DNA of 32,748 nt from Bdellovibrionales bacterium (GTDB lineage Bacteria; Bdellovibrionota; UBA2428). Position numbers and translations under genes: made by a program. The stretch covers positions 1 through 32,748 of the forward strand of contig JAFEAR010000224.1 of assembly GCA_018266335.1 (NCBI GenBank), written 5' to 3'. The number at the start of each line of letters is the position of its first letter. Positions within the stretch are counted from its first letter, which is position 1. Under the pieces are notes generated by a model. That model was not told the origin of the DNA and ran no database searches. It worked only from the letters and a program-made list of their open reading frames with translations. This document shows positions 24,049 to 31,795 of the stretch, in pieces.

Positions 24049-25551
24049 ATGAGAAAAAATTTGCTTAGTTATCTTTCGTTGTCTTTCGTAGTGGCGTGCG
24101 CGAGCTCGGGTCCGCAGAATAGCTCGAAGCCCGTGGCGCAGAGTGCGTCGGCGTGGGGCTGGGGTCGTCGTCCGGCTTCCGCCGTGAGTGCCTTACCTGC
24201 CGATACTACGGCGCTCCTGCGTAACGCACAGATGGATGCCGAGCTTAGCTCCTTGATGAACCAGCTGGAACGCGTGTTCTACGCCTCGCAATCTAATCTG
24301 CAGGCCTTTGATGCACGACTCGATCGCATTGCGAATGGAGCGGAATCGGGCGAGATCTTGAACGACAACTCCTACTCCCAACTTATGGCGGGCCGTCAGC
24401 TGGGCGAAATGCTGCGCGAGCGAATTGCCGATCACTACCGACAGTTGCTCACGATTTCGGCCGATCGTACGCTGAGTGCAGCCGACGGCGTGCGCAAAGC
24501 GGCCATCGACAGCCTCGTTAATTTTCACCGCCAACTCTCACAGGCGGCGGGGGCCGATGTCCTGGCCCTCATGAGTTTGGCGGGCGACCTTCAACAGGCG
24601 CAGTTGCAGTTGGCGGATGCTTTTGCTCAGCTCACCCAATTCTTAACCGTCAATCGTGATCAGGCAGAGTTGCAAAACATTTTGCCGCGTAGCCAGCGTT
24701 TGTTTCAAGATATGGTTGCTAAGGGTGCCGATGATTTGCAGCGGCGGGCGAAAGAGGCTGAAGCTATCCGGGATGATCTGATGGATCAGCTTGTTTCCTG
24801 GACCCAAGCTATTCAGATGCTCCCGTCTTCACTTTCGACGGGGCGTGAGCCGCAGGCCCTCAAAATCTTCCCGAGCACCTCGGCTAGTGGCAACATGTTT
24901 GGCGATGCGTTCCCGACGAACACCTGGGCCCTCACGTATGATGACGGTCCCTCCGGTGTCTACACTCCTTCGGTTCTCGCGAATTTACAAAAGCACGGCG
25001 TGAAAGCGACCTTCTTCTGGCTCGCAGGCAATGTTGCGAGCAATCCGGCCATCGTGGCGAAGGTGAAGGCGGCGGGCATGCCCCTGGAGAATCACTCGTG
25101 GTCGCACGCTAACTTGGCGCAGCTGGGTGAAGCGAGCCTGAACAAAGAAATTAACCAGGCCCAAATCAAAGAGACCGCCATTTATGGCGTGGCCCCCAAG
25201 TTTTTCCGCTGTCCCTACGGGTCCGGATACACGAAGGCTGCGATTCGTTCGCGCTTGGTGGCCCTCAAGATGGTGCACGTTTACTGGAACGTGGATAGTT
25301 TGGACTGGCAAGATAAGAACCCCGCGACGGTATTAGCTCGGGTGCAAAAGCAAATGAAGGTGCTCAAGCGTGGAATTATTCTTTTCCACGACATTCATCC
25401 GCAGTCGGTGGCGGCGTCGAACTCTTTGATGGACGCGGTGCTTGCGGCCAACAAGACGCTCCCGGCCGCGCAGCAAACTCGTTTCGTAACTATCCCCGAT
25501 ATTGTGGGACAACTGAATGGCATTGCCCCCGGACAAGGAATTGGATTCTGA
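24049..25551 (+). CDS. Polysaccharide-deacetylase (NodB-domain) lipoprotein
   Basis: The ATG at 24049, ten bases after the GNAT stop, gives a 500-residue lipoprotein (lipobox VVAC, Cys17). Residues about 50-260 are helical and coiled-coil-like with no known domain. Residues about 290-490 form a carbohydrate esterase family 4 NodB domain: TYDDGPS (Asp298, Asp299), metal ligands HSWSH (His349, His353), FRCPYG (Arg387), VDSLDW (Asp416) and HDIH (His447). Members remove acetyl groups from GlcNAc or MurNAc in peptidoglycan or chitin-like polymers; in Bdellovibrio, such deacetylases alter prey cell wall. The helical half may set location or partner. It is lipid-anchored and faces the periplasm or cell exterior. 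Confidence 0.9.
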   Translation: MRKNLLSYLSLSFVVACASSGPQNSSKPVAQSASAWGWGRRPASAVSALPADTTALLRNAQMDAELSSLMNQLERVFYASQSNLQAFDARLDRIANGAESGEILNDNSYSQLMAGRQLGEMLRERIADHYRQLLTISADRTLSAADGVRKAAIDSLVNFHRQLSQAAGADVLALMSLAGDLQQAQLQLADAFAQLTQFLTVNRDQAELQNILPRSQRLFQDMVAKGADDLQRRAKEAEAIRDDLMDQLVSWTQAIQMLPSSLSTGREPQALKIFPSTSASGNMFGDAFPTNTWALTYDDGPSGVYTPSVLANLQKHGVKATFFWLAGNVASNPAIVAKVKAAGMPLENHSWSHANLAQLGEASLNKEINQAQIKETAIYGVAPKFFRCPYGSGYTKAAIRSRLVALKMVHVYWNVDSLDWQDKNPATVLARVQKQMKVLKRGIILFHDIHPQSVAASNSLMDAVLAANKTLPAAQQTRFVTIPDIVGQLNGIAPGQGIGF

Positions 25552-26138
25552 TGAAAATCTTTACCCTCGCACTGTGTTTGTCCGCGGGCTTCGCTGGATT
25601 TGCGGCCGAAGCGAAGGCTAAGAAAAAGGCCGCAGCTCCGGAGGCCCCCGTGGTGTCGCCCGAGGAACAAGCCGCCGAAACGACGGCGCAGATGGCCGCA
25701 AAGTTCTCGCTCGAGCAGCTCGATGCGGCGGCGAACTACATTCGGGTGGTGGTCGATAACGGCGATAAGCCCGACTACAAGGCGCAGGAATGGTGCGGGA
25801 TTTCGATTGAGCAGGCCTTCGTAATGGTGCACTCGGTGAAGGAGCTTATCGATAAAAAAATGGACGCCGAGGTGGCGAAATATCCTAAGTTCTCCGCCGA
25901 CGAAGTGAAGCGCGGCGAGTGTTGGAAGCGCTGTCACTGCGGCGTGTACGCTTCGCTCTTCGAAAAGGTGGAACCCGAAAACTTGAAGGGCCCGCACCGC
26001 AAAGAAATGAACCGCTTGTCCGGTATTGCGAGTAAAGTGAAGAACAGCGATGCGCTTCGCTGCGCCAAAAAAGAAAGCTGGCTCTGCGGCAGTGACTTAA
26101 TGAAGTACCTCAAGGCCTCCGCGGCTCCGGGGCAATAA
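25551..26138 (+). CDS. Secreted Cys-rich protein of unknown function
   Basis: The ATG shares its first base with the deacetylase stop (TGATG), so translation is coupled. The 195-residue protein has a signal peptide (about 1-20, ending EAKA), a Lys/Ala/Pro-rich linker (22-45), and a helical domain with six Cys: EWCGI, ECWKRCHC (three) and RCAKKESWLCG (two). The CWKRCHCGVYASLFE segment is a striking conserved-looking motif that could hold disulfides or bind a metal. No family name comes to mind. Its fixed place after the deacetylase suggests a partner role in wall modification. Confidence 0.75.
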   Translation: MKIFTLALCLSAGFAGFAAEAKAKKKAAAPEAPVVSPEEQAAETTAQMAAKFSLEQLDAAANYIRVVVDNGDKPDYKAQEWCGISIEQAFVMVHSVKELIDKKMDAEVAKYPKFSADEVKRGECWKRCHCGVYASLFEKVEPENLKGPHRKEMNRLSGIASKVKNSDALRCAKKESWLCGSDLMKYLKASAAPGQ

Positions 26139-26152
26139 GCGGGGAGCTTATT
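26134..26152. terminator. Hairpin spanning two convergent stop codons
   Basis: A perfect 7-bp stem (AATAAGC / GCTTATT) with loop GGGGA covers the TAA of the Cys-rich gene (26136-26138) and the stop of the convergent pseudouridine synthase gene (26148-26150). There is no long T-run on either side, so bidirectional termination is possible but not certain. Confidence 0.4.
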
Positions 26153-26903
26153 CCTCGTCGTCGTTCATGAAATTGTCGACGTAACCTTCGTTTACCATTT
26201 GCTGGGACTGCTTGATTTGACGATCGAGTTCCTGCGTTTCTTTGGGCGTCAGGCGACGCCATTCCCCGCGGGGGAGCGATCCTAATTCAATGTGCATGAT
26301 GCGTACGCGGCGAAGACGACTGACGCGCAGATTTACGCCCTCAATCATGCGCCGGATTTGCCGATTGCGGCCTTCGGTCAGAATAATGCGCACGCGTTTG
26401 GGGCCCAGGCGCTCGACGCCGCAGGGGAGCGTCTTCTTGCCGAGGATCACCATTCCGCGCTGCATTTCTAGAATGGCGCGGTCACTGATGAATTCGTTAA
26501 CGTCCACGATGTATTCTTTTTCGTGACCGTATTTGGAGCGAAGAATTTCGTTCACGATCTCGCCGCGATTCGTAAGCAGAATCAGGCCCTCGGAAAATTG
26601 ATCGAGGCGGCCGATGTTGAAGATTCGCTCGGGGTAGCCCACGGCGTCGACAATATTCTCGGGCACGTTGGGATCCGTAGTACAGATAATGCCGGGGGGT
26701 TTGTGGTAGGCAAGCACGACGGGATGTTTGCGCGGAATGCGCAGAGCTTTGCCGTCGACGGCGACGACATCGTTTTCTTCGGCGCGGTCACCGTGTTTGG
26801 CGACGCGACCGTTGATCGTGACGCGTCCCTGCTCGACGAGCTCGTCGGCTTCGCGCCGCGAGCAGAGCCCATTTTCGGTAAAAAATTTATTGATGCGGAT
26901 CAA
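26148..26903 (-). CDS. RsuA/RluB/RluF-family rRNA pseudouridine synthase
   Basis: The 251 residues start at a TTG whose last two bases overlap the upstream TGA (TTGA, 4 bp); no ATG is available nearby. An S4 RNA-binding domain (about 2-48: RINKFFTENGLCSRREADELV, VTINGRVA) is followed by the catalytic domain with GRLDQFSEGLILLTN (Asp101 nucleophile) and NRQIRRM. The segment order and NRQIRRM loop fit RluF/RluB-type enzymes, which make one pseudouridine in 23S rRNA. The acidic tail (DNFMNDDEE) is extra. It sits last in a leftward operon behind an unrelated small barrel gene. Which 23S position is modified cannot be told. Confidence 0.9.
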   Translation of the reverse strand: MIRINKFFTENGLCSRREADELVEQGRVTINGRVAKHGDRAEENDVVAVDGKALRIPRKHPVVLAYHKPPGIICTTDPNVPENIVDAVGYPERIFNIGRLDQFSEGLILLTNRGEIVNEILRSKYGHEKEYIVDVNEFISDRAILEMQRGMVILGKKTLPCGVERLGPKRVRIILTEGRNRQIRRMIEGVNLRVSRLRRVRIMHIELGSLPRGEWRRLTPKETQELDRQIKQSQQMVNEGYVDNFMNDDEE

Positions 26904-27460
26904 GGTATGCGGATGTTTAGACCGGCCGTGGTTTCGTAGTCATTCTTTTTCATATCGGGCCACTTATTAAATACGGCCACGACTTCGACCGAGACCGACA
27001 TTCGGGCGGAAAGCCCCATGCGCAGGCCGGCGCCGGCGTAGGGCTTGTAGCTAACGGGTTCGTGCTTGTCGACCGTGGTGGTGCCGCCTACGGCTTCCAC
27101 GTGATGGTTCTGTTTGGCTTGTACGCCGCCCCGGCCAATGATCCGGAGCAAACTGCCGCCCAGACCCGATCGTAAGCCGACGCGGGCCTTCTGTGCGGTG
27201 TCCGTGATCACCAAGTCTTGCGAGGTGAAAGTCTCGGTATCGCGACCCTGCGTGTACTCGGCCTCAATGGCGAGCAGGGGAACTCCCAGCGTAAGGCGCG
27301 CGCCATAGGTGAGGCGGTCCGTGCTATGCGGGTCGGGCACAAGCTTTTGCACGCGTTCGTAGCCGATGATGGGCGTGAGGTCGACGCCAGCGAAGGCCGG
27401 AGCGGCCAGGAGCCCGCAGAAAGTAGAAAGGGCCATCATTTTTGCCGTGTACTTACGCAT
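26900..27460 (-). CDS. Small outer-membrane beta-barrel protein, unknown
   Basis: The 186-residue protein has a signal peptide (about 1-24, ending AFA) and then a run of alternating strands (VDLTPIIGYERV, LTYGARLTLGVPLLAIEAEYTQG, KARVGLRSGLGGSLLRIIGRGG, KPYAGAGLRMGLSARMSVSVEV) ending TAGLNIRIP, typical of small eight-strand outer-membrane barrels. There is no Cys or catalytic motif. It overlaps the pseudouridine synthase start by 4 bp. No Shine-Dalgarno sequence is seen; a hairpin sits right before its ATG. The function is unknown. Confidence 0.75.
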   Translation of the reverse strand: MRKYTAKMMALSTFCGLLAAPAFAGVDLTPIIGYERVQKLVPDPHSTDRLTYGARLTLGVPLLAIEAEYTQGRDTETFTSQDLVITDTAQKARVGLRSGLGGSLLRIIGRGGVQAKQNHHVEAVGGTTTVDKHEPVSYKPYAGAGLRMGLSARMSVSVEVVAVFNKWPDMKKNDYETTAGLNIRIP

Positions 27461-27461
27461 G

Positions 27462-27480
27462 CCCCGATTCTAACTCGGGG
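27462..27480 (-). promoter_or_regulatory. Stem-loop immediately upstream of the barrel gene start codon
   Basis: On the minus strand a perfect 6-bp stem CCCCGA / TCGGGG with a 7-base loop ends one base before the ATG at 27458-27460. No ribosome-binding sequence and no T-run accompany it, so it may restrain translation rather than end transcription. Confidence 0.35.
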
Positions 27481-27522
27481 GAGGATGGGGCGAGAGGCAA
27501 AAGATTGACGGTGGGCGATAGT

Positions 27523-28179
27523 TCAGGGAGCCGTGAGGGCCGTGAAGTCGTCGTAATCGCCTTCGGGTTCGGTCTTGGTGCCATCTCCGTCCGTTAGGAC
27601 GCCGATTCCTTCGGCTTCCGCGGGCGGCTTTTTATCGAAGGCCTTTTCGAAATCTTGTCGCACGTTGCGTGTTTCGGTTTGCCAGGTGGCGGTGGCGCCG
27701 CCCGAGCGGATGACCTGCGAAAAAAGACGACCAATGGGATTCCACCGACCTTCGCCGAAGCTAAGGCCCACGGGATCGGATTCGGCCCAAATGTATTTCA
27801 GACTGTAGCCCCGGCCTCCGATTTTCCACACCACATAGATCTGAGCGGCTGCGTCGCGTTTGCCGTCGACCTGCACTTTGGCGCCCTTCGGAAAACGATT
27901 CACGCGCCAGCGCCACTGGAGGTAAGGAAATTTGTCCGTATTCCAGCGGACGGTGCGATGAATAGGCTTGCCGTCGGTGTCGGGTAAAAAATGTCCGCGC
28001 AGGAACGAATTCGTGCCTTCTTTTTCGACATAGTAATCCGTTTTGCCATTTTTGGAATTGCCCGAGCTCCAGTCGAGTTTGGAACCTTCAAAATTTTCGA
28101 GCACCAGAGTTTCTGCGTGCGCCAAGTTTGTGGCGATGATTAGGGCAACGAGGATGACCTGCGTTATCGTGCGGGACAT
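27523..28179 (-). CDS. DUF3047 family exported protein
   Basis: The ATG at 28177-28179 is preceded by AAGGAAG and gives 218 residues with a signal peptide (about 1-23, ending AHA). The mature protein has the DUF3047 pattern: VLENFEG at the start, YLQWRWRVNRFPKGA, then DAAAQIYVVWK and SLKYIWAE, ending in DGDGTKTEPEGDYDDFTAL. The family is predicted to be beta-rich and periplasmic; no activity is known to me. A longer reading frame upstream (to 28308) overlaps the divergent PAP2-type gene and has no signal, so it was not used. It may share a transcript with the barrel gene 62 bp downstream. Confidence 0.85.
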   Translation of the reverse strand: MSRTITQVILVALIIATNLAHAETLVLENFEGSKLDWSSGNSKNGKTDYYVEKEGTNSFLRGHFLPDTDGKPIHRTVRWNTDKFPYLQWRWRVNRFPKGAKVQVDGKRDAAAQIYVVWKIGGRGYSLKYIWAESDPVGLSFGEGRWNPIGRLFSQVIRSGGATATWQTETRNVRQDFEKAFDKKPPAEAEGIGVLTDGDGTKTEPEGDYDDFTALTAP

Positions 28180-28210
28180 ATTCTTCCTTTTTAGCATATA
28201 ATTAAGACAC

Positions 28211-29194
28211 ATGCGGAAACTGCGCGTTCGCAACCCAATATTCTTCTTTGGGCCCGACTTTGTCATGTTGGGGCTCTTTGCATTGTTGCTGATGATTCTC
28301 GTGCACACCTACGACGCGCATTTCACCTTTTTGCAGGGCACCTTTATTCTTCCGATCGTGAGCCTGGTGGCCTTTGCGGCGGTCTCGTACTTGGCGCGCT
28401 TGCGTTACATTGTGCTCAAGGGCCAGGCCCGACCTTTGCCGCGCCCCAAGGAAATTTTGCGGGATTGGTTGCCCTTTATTCTCATCGCCTTCGTGTACGA
28501 AAACTTGCACGAGTTCACGAACGTCATCAATAAGGACACCGTGGACGCGACTCTGCGAGCCTTTGATCGGTCCATCTTTGGTAACGATGTAGGACTTATT
28601 TTGGAGCGCATCACCACGCCGTTGCTGACGGAATACATGACTTTCGCCTACGCGCTGTACTTTGTGTTTCCGACCATTATTCTTGCGATTCTCTATGGTC
28701 GCGAAGAGCGCTTTAAGTTTCGTGAGTTCTCGTGGGCACTTAGCCTGTGCTTGTACTTGGGTTTTGTTGGCTACGTGCTGGTTCCGGCCATTGGACCGCG
28801 TTACTTTATGGCCAATGAATTCAATGTGCCGCTGACGGGCATTTTTATTACGGCGAAAGCGGCTGCGGCGTGGAACTCGATTGAGCGCGTGCAGAAAGAT
28901 TGTTTCCCGAGTTTGCACACGGCCTTCTCCACCATCTGTTTGATTTACTTTTGGCGTTTTCGCTACGAGTGGTCGATTGGGCGTAAGTTGCTCTACGTGT
29001 GCGCTCCGCTCATTGTGAGCCTGCAAATTTCAACTTTGTACCTGCGTTATCACTGGTTCGCCGATTTGATCGGTGGGTGGAGTGTGGCGTACTTCTGCTG
29101 CTGGTTCTCTCCGCGCTTCACCAAGTGGTATTACGGCCACAAACTCGGCATCGCGCCCGAGGTGTCTACGGACGTTGTGCCGCATCTGAAGTGA
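28211..29194 (+). CDS. PAP2-superfamily, Aur1/inositol-phosphoceramide-synthase-like membrane protein
   Basis: The 327 residues form about six hydrophobic helices with the Aur1-like variant of PAP2 motifs: VPAIGPRYFM, CFPSLHTAFS (His236) and LYLRYHWFADLIGG (His281, Asp285). Here, unlike the first PAP2 protein in this window, both catalytic His are present. Relatives transfer a phospho-headgroup between lipids (as inositol phosphorylceramide synthase does in fungi) or hydrolyse lipid phosphates. The bacterial substrate is unknown. It is divergent from the DUF3047 gene with only 31 bp between the start codons, and no Shine-Dalgarno sequence is obvious. Confidence 0.87.
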   Translation: MRKLRVRNPIFFFGPDFVMLGLFALLLMILVHTYDAHFTFLQGTFILPIVSLVAFAAVSYLARLRYIVLKGQARPLPRPKEILRDWLPFILIAFVYENLHEFTNVINKDTVDATLRAFDRSIFGNDVGLILERITTPLLTEYMTFAYALYFVFPTIILAILYGREERFKFREFSWALSLCLYLGFVGYVLVPAIGPRYFMANEFNVPLTGIFITAKAAAAWNSIERVQKDCFPSLHTAFSTICLIYFWRFRYEWSIGRKLLYVCAPLIVSLQISTLYLRYHWFADLIGGWSVAYFCCWFSPRFTKWYYGHKLGIAPEVSTDVVPHLK

Positions 29195-29223
29195 TTGGGT
29201 CTCGGGAACCTTGGTGGTTAAGT

Positions 29224-29330
29224 TCCCACTGTGCATTTGTCTCTATTCTGTGACAGTTCAGGCGAGTGCACTCTCGACGTCGGTAGTCAGAATGAGAGTG
29301 TCACAAATTCGAGACAAATGCACAGCGGGA
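29224..29330. repeat. Nested inverted-repeat element (about 107 bp)
   Basis: Perfect 15-bp outer arms (29229-29243 and 29311-29325; CTGTGCATTTGTCTC and its complement) are extended by TCCC/GGGA after one mismatch. Inside, TGTGACA (29249-29255) pairs with TGTCACA (29299-29305), and the centre holds palindromes GAGTGCACTC and CGACGTCG. It fills the 147-bp gap between two convergent genes. There is no clear T-run and no clear target-site duplication. It could be a MITE- or REP-like element, or a structured RNA. Confidence 0.7.
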
Positions 29331-29341
29331 GAATACTAAGA

Positions 29342-30010
29342 CTAGTTGCTCTCTAGCCAAAATTGCAGGCGCATTTGCAGGCAAGGAATTTCGTCGTCGG
29401 GGTCGATGGTGTGAGCTTTGTTAAATTCGCGCCAGTCAATGGCGAGGCCCATGGCTTGGAGTCGGGCGATGGAGTCGCGGGTGCGGGCAATGTCGAGCAT
29501 GTCGTCTTGGTAGCCGTGCGTGATGAGAAATTTTTGTTGGCGCGCGCAGGCGGCTAGCTGGGCGGGGTATTCCTCTTCGAAGAAAACGTAGCCGCTCACG
29601 CCAATAATTCCGCCTAAGCGCTGCGGGTAGCGGAGGGCGACGTCGATGGACATCAGGCAGCCCTGCGAAAAGCCGAAAAGGAAAATATCCTTCGCTTCCA
29701 CTCCGCATTCGCGCTGAAGCGTGTCGAGTAGGCGATTGAGAATTTGGCGCGAATGCAGAATGCCGGGGCCTTGGCGGGGGGGTGGATCGTACCAAGACTG
29801 ACCCGGTCCGTACGGATAGGGGGCATCGAGAAACAAATAGTTGAGCGAGTTAATGCCCAGAGCTTCGGGCAGCCAGTGAAAGCCCTCGCCGCGATCGCCG
29901 CGACCGTGCAGCACAATCATTATTTTTTGCGAGGGGCCTTCGAGCGCGGGCCAAAACTCGTAATGCAGACCAAGATCGAGTGAGGCCGTGAGGAGCGCGT
30001 TGAACGACAC
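29342..30010 (-). CDS. Alpha/beta-hydrolase, phospholipase/carboxylesterase family
   Basis: The GTG at 30008-30010 comes two bases after the nitroreductase stop and gives 222 residues. The alpha/beta-hydrolase triad is visible: Ser115 in GFSQG, Asp170 in GYQDDMLD, His200 in KAHTID; the oxyanion region is VLHGRGDRG (34-42). The length and the FLDAPYPYGPGQSWYD loop fit the carboxylesterase/acyl-protein-thioesterase-like family, which hydrolyses short-chain or lysophospholipid esters in the cytoplasm. Probably coupled to the nitroreductase. The substrate is unknown. Confidence 0.88.
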   Translation of the reverse strand: MSFNALLTASLDLGLHYEFWPALEGPSQKIMIVLHGRGDRGEGFHWLPEALGINSLNYLFLDAPYPYGPGQSWYDPPPRQGPGILHSRQILNRLLDTLQRECGVEAKDIFLFGFSQGCLMSIDVALRYPQRLGGIIGVSGYVFFEEEYPAQLAACARQQKFLITHGYQDDMLDIARTRDSIARLQAMGLAIDWREFNKAHTIDPDDEIPCLQMRLQFWLESN

Positions 30011-30012
30011 GA

Positions 30013-30627
30013 TTAGGAGAAAAGATCCTTCTGCGGAAAGCGCACTTTCTCGCGCACGGGAACTTTCGGATCGCGATACCCCAGAGTGAGCATGACGCAC
30101 GAGAATTGGTGCGAAGGGTACTGCATAATTTTATCGAGATCGGGTGGAGAGAATCCTTCCATGGGGCAGCTATCGACACCGAGTTCGGCGCAAGCCGCCA
30201 TGGCAAAACCTAGGGCAATGTAGGCTTGGCGATCGGCCCAGGCTTGCAATTCGGTGGGGCTACGCTTTTCGAGGGCTCCGCGCATCATGCCTTCGTAGCC
30301 TTTGAGCTGAGCGCGTCGAGTCGCGTCGCCGCCGCTCATGATGTCTAAATATTCCGTGATGCGCTCGGACACGTGCGTCAGTGAACTGAAAACGAGAATA
30401 TGCGAAGCGGTGGAGTACTGCGGCTGCTTCCAGCCGACCGCAAAAATCTTTTGTTTGGTTTCTTCATCTGAAACCACATCGACATGGAAGGGTTGCAGAC
30501 CAAACGAAGTAGGGGCCATGCGAATGGCAGCCAGAATTTTTTGCAGGTTCTCTGGGGATACGGGCTTAGTGGGATCGAAGGCTTTAGTGGCGTGACGCCA
30601 TTCGAGGCGGTTCAAAAAGGTCGACAT
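30013..30627 (-). CDS. NfsB-like FMN-dependent nitroreductase
   Basis: The 204 residues have the nitroreductase-family layout: an N-terminal WRHATKAFDP segment for FMN phosphate binding, MAPTSFGLQPF for the isoalloxazine/dimer region, QAYIALGFAMAACAELGVDSCPMEGF, and a closing VMLTLGYRDP. Family members are homodimers that use NAD(P)H to reduce nitro compounds or quinones in the cytoplasm. It is probably co-transcribed with the downstream esterase gene (2 bp). The gap 30628-30754 holds a terminator for the next gene and nothing else. Confidence 0.93.
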   Translation of the reverse strand: MSTFLNRLEWRHATKAFDPTKPVSPENLQKILAAIRMAPTSFGLQPFHVDVVSDEETKQKIFAVGWKQPQYSTASHILVFSSLTHVSERITEYLDIMSGGDATRRAQLKGYEGMMRGALEKRSPTELQAWADRQAYIALGFAMAACAELGVDSCPMEGFSPPDLDKIMQYPSHQFSCVMLTLGYRDPKVPVREKVRFPQKDLFS

Positions 30628-30670
30628 ACCTTGAGAATAGGTTCCGCACGCCAGAGGGGCAAGATGGGGG

Positions 30671-30713
30671 CAAAAAAAACACCGGCTCCTTCCCTCAAGG
30701 TGGAAGGAGCCGG
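30671..30713 (-). terminator. Strong rho-independent terminator of the secreted-protein gene
   Basis: On the minus strand, a perfect 12-bp stem (CCGGCTCCTTCC / GGAAGGAGCCGG) with an 8-base loop is followed by eight Ts. It ends 42 bp past the stop of the gene at 30755, just before the next leftward gene begins. Confidence 0.93.
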
Positions 30714-30754
30714 CTCCACTCGACGTCGGATGTGGCCGGCGGCGAGTAAATCAA

Positions 30755-31642
30755 TCAATGACGACCCGGACCGCCGTGACCGGGAAAGCCCCAGCCGCCG
30801 TTCTGGCCCGTGACGCCAGAAATCTCCACGTTCGTGGGGTAGCTCGGACCCATGGGCCGAGTTTCCAAACGAATTTGCGTGAGTGGCATAGCGTAGCCAA
30901 AGTTGCTCAGGAGGTTCACGCGCTGAATTTGGTTCGGCTGCAGGAACAGGCCCGGGAGCACCGTGGACTGGCCGTTAGCAAACACGGCGATGATGCGCAT
31001 GATTTGCACGGGCGCTTGGCGCGAGAGCAAATCAAGGGCCACGATGTTGCCGTTGCGCGGATCCACGTTCAGGTAACCCGAGTACGGACCTGCGTTCACC
31101 GCCACCACGCCAAGAGGAATGGAGTAACCGGGTAATTGTCCGCCGCCGCCAGGTTGTCCGCAGTTGTCGAGCACGAGTTGAATGCTGTCGATGTAAACGG
31201 CGCCCTGCACGCTCACTTGGAGCGTGTTGATTTGCGTGCCAATTTCATTCATGCCAGGTGGCAGCGTCATTGCGTATGGACGCGGCTGCCCTACGCCGAT
31301 GTATTGGAACAGCGAGGCCGCTTGGCCATTCACCAGCAGCACGATTTGCGCCGGGTTACCGTTGGTTGTGGCATTCACGATGACCTGACTAATGCGACGT
31401 CCCTGGCAGTTCATGCCCATTTGAAAAAGTTGGCGCAGCGGCAGCACGGTGTTTTGGTACCAGTTGCGAAGCAGAATTGAGCTTTGTTGATCGACCTGGC
31501 AGTAGCCCGGGTTGTTGCCCATTTGCGGAGGATTGTTGAAGGGCGGGTAAATATTATTTACCGGACCTTGCGGGGCCGCAAAGGCGTTCAGGCTCAGGGC
31601 CGTGGCTAGGGTGATGAGTCGAGATGAAATGAAAGCGCTCAT
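30755..31642 (-). CDS. Secreted Gly/Pro-rich protein of unknown function
   Basis: The ATG at 31640-31642, after AAGGAG, gives 295 residues: a signal peptide (about 1-22, ending AFA), a Pro/Asn-rich N-terminus (INNIYPPFNNPPQ-like), a beta-rich body of repeated strands (VIVNATTNGNPAQIVLLVNGQ, INTLQVSVQGAVYIDSIQLVLDNCG, IAVFANGQSTVL) and a Gly/His-rich tail (GWGFPGHGGPGRH). The body resembles a two-lobed jelly-roll without known motifs. Three Cys are present. It is monocistronic, bounded by its own terminator. The region 31643-31795 is its upstream sequence and holds no gene. No family is recognised. Confidence 0.75.
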   Translation of the reverse strand: MSAFISSRLITLATALSLNAFAAPQGPVNNIYPPFNNPPQMGNNPGYCQVDQQSSILLRNWYQNTVLPLRQLFQMGMNCQGRRISQVIVNATTNGNPAQIVLLVNGQAASLFQYIGVGQPRPYAMTLPPGMNEIGTQINTLQVSVQGAVYIDSIQLVLDNCGQPGGGGQLPGYSIPLGVVAVNAGPYSGYLNVDPRNGNIVALDLLSRQAPVQIMRIIAVFANGQSTVLPGLFLQPNQIQRVNLLSNFGYAMPLTQIRLETRPMGPSYPTNVEISGVTGQNGGWGFPGHGGPGRH

Positions 31643-31795
31643 GGCGCCGCTCCTTCTCCCGTTCCAGAACCATCCACGGCCTATAAACCATAGGCGCCCC
31701 GAGCGAACCAAGGACATTCGCCTTAATTGCCCTTTCGCATGCTAAATCCGCAACGAAACCTGTGGTTTTAGTGCGATCTCTATGCGGACTTTCGT

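Noticed and set aside
28180..28308. Longer N-terminus for the DUF3047 gene
   Set aside because: The added segment overlaps the divergent PAP2-type gene and precedes a clear signal peptide with its own AAGGAAG site.
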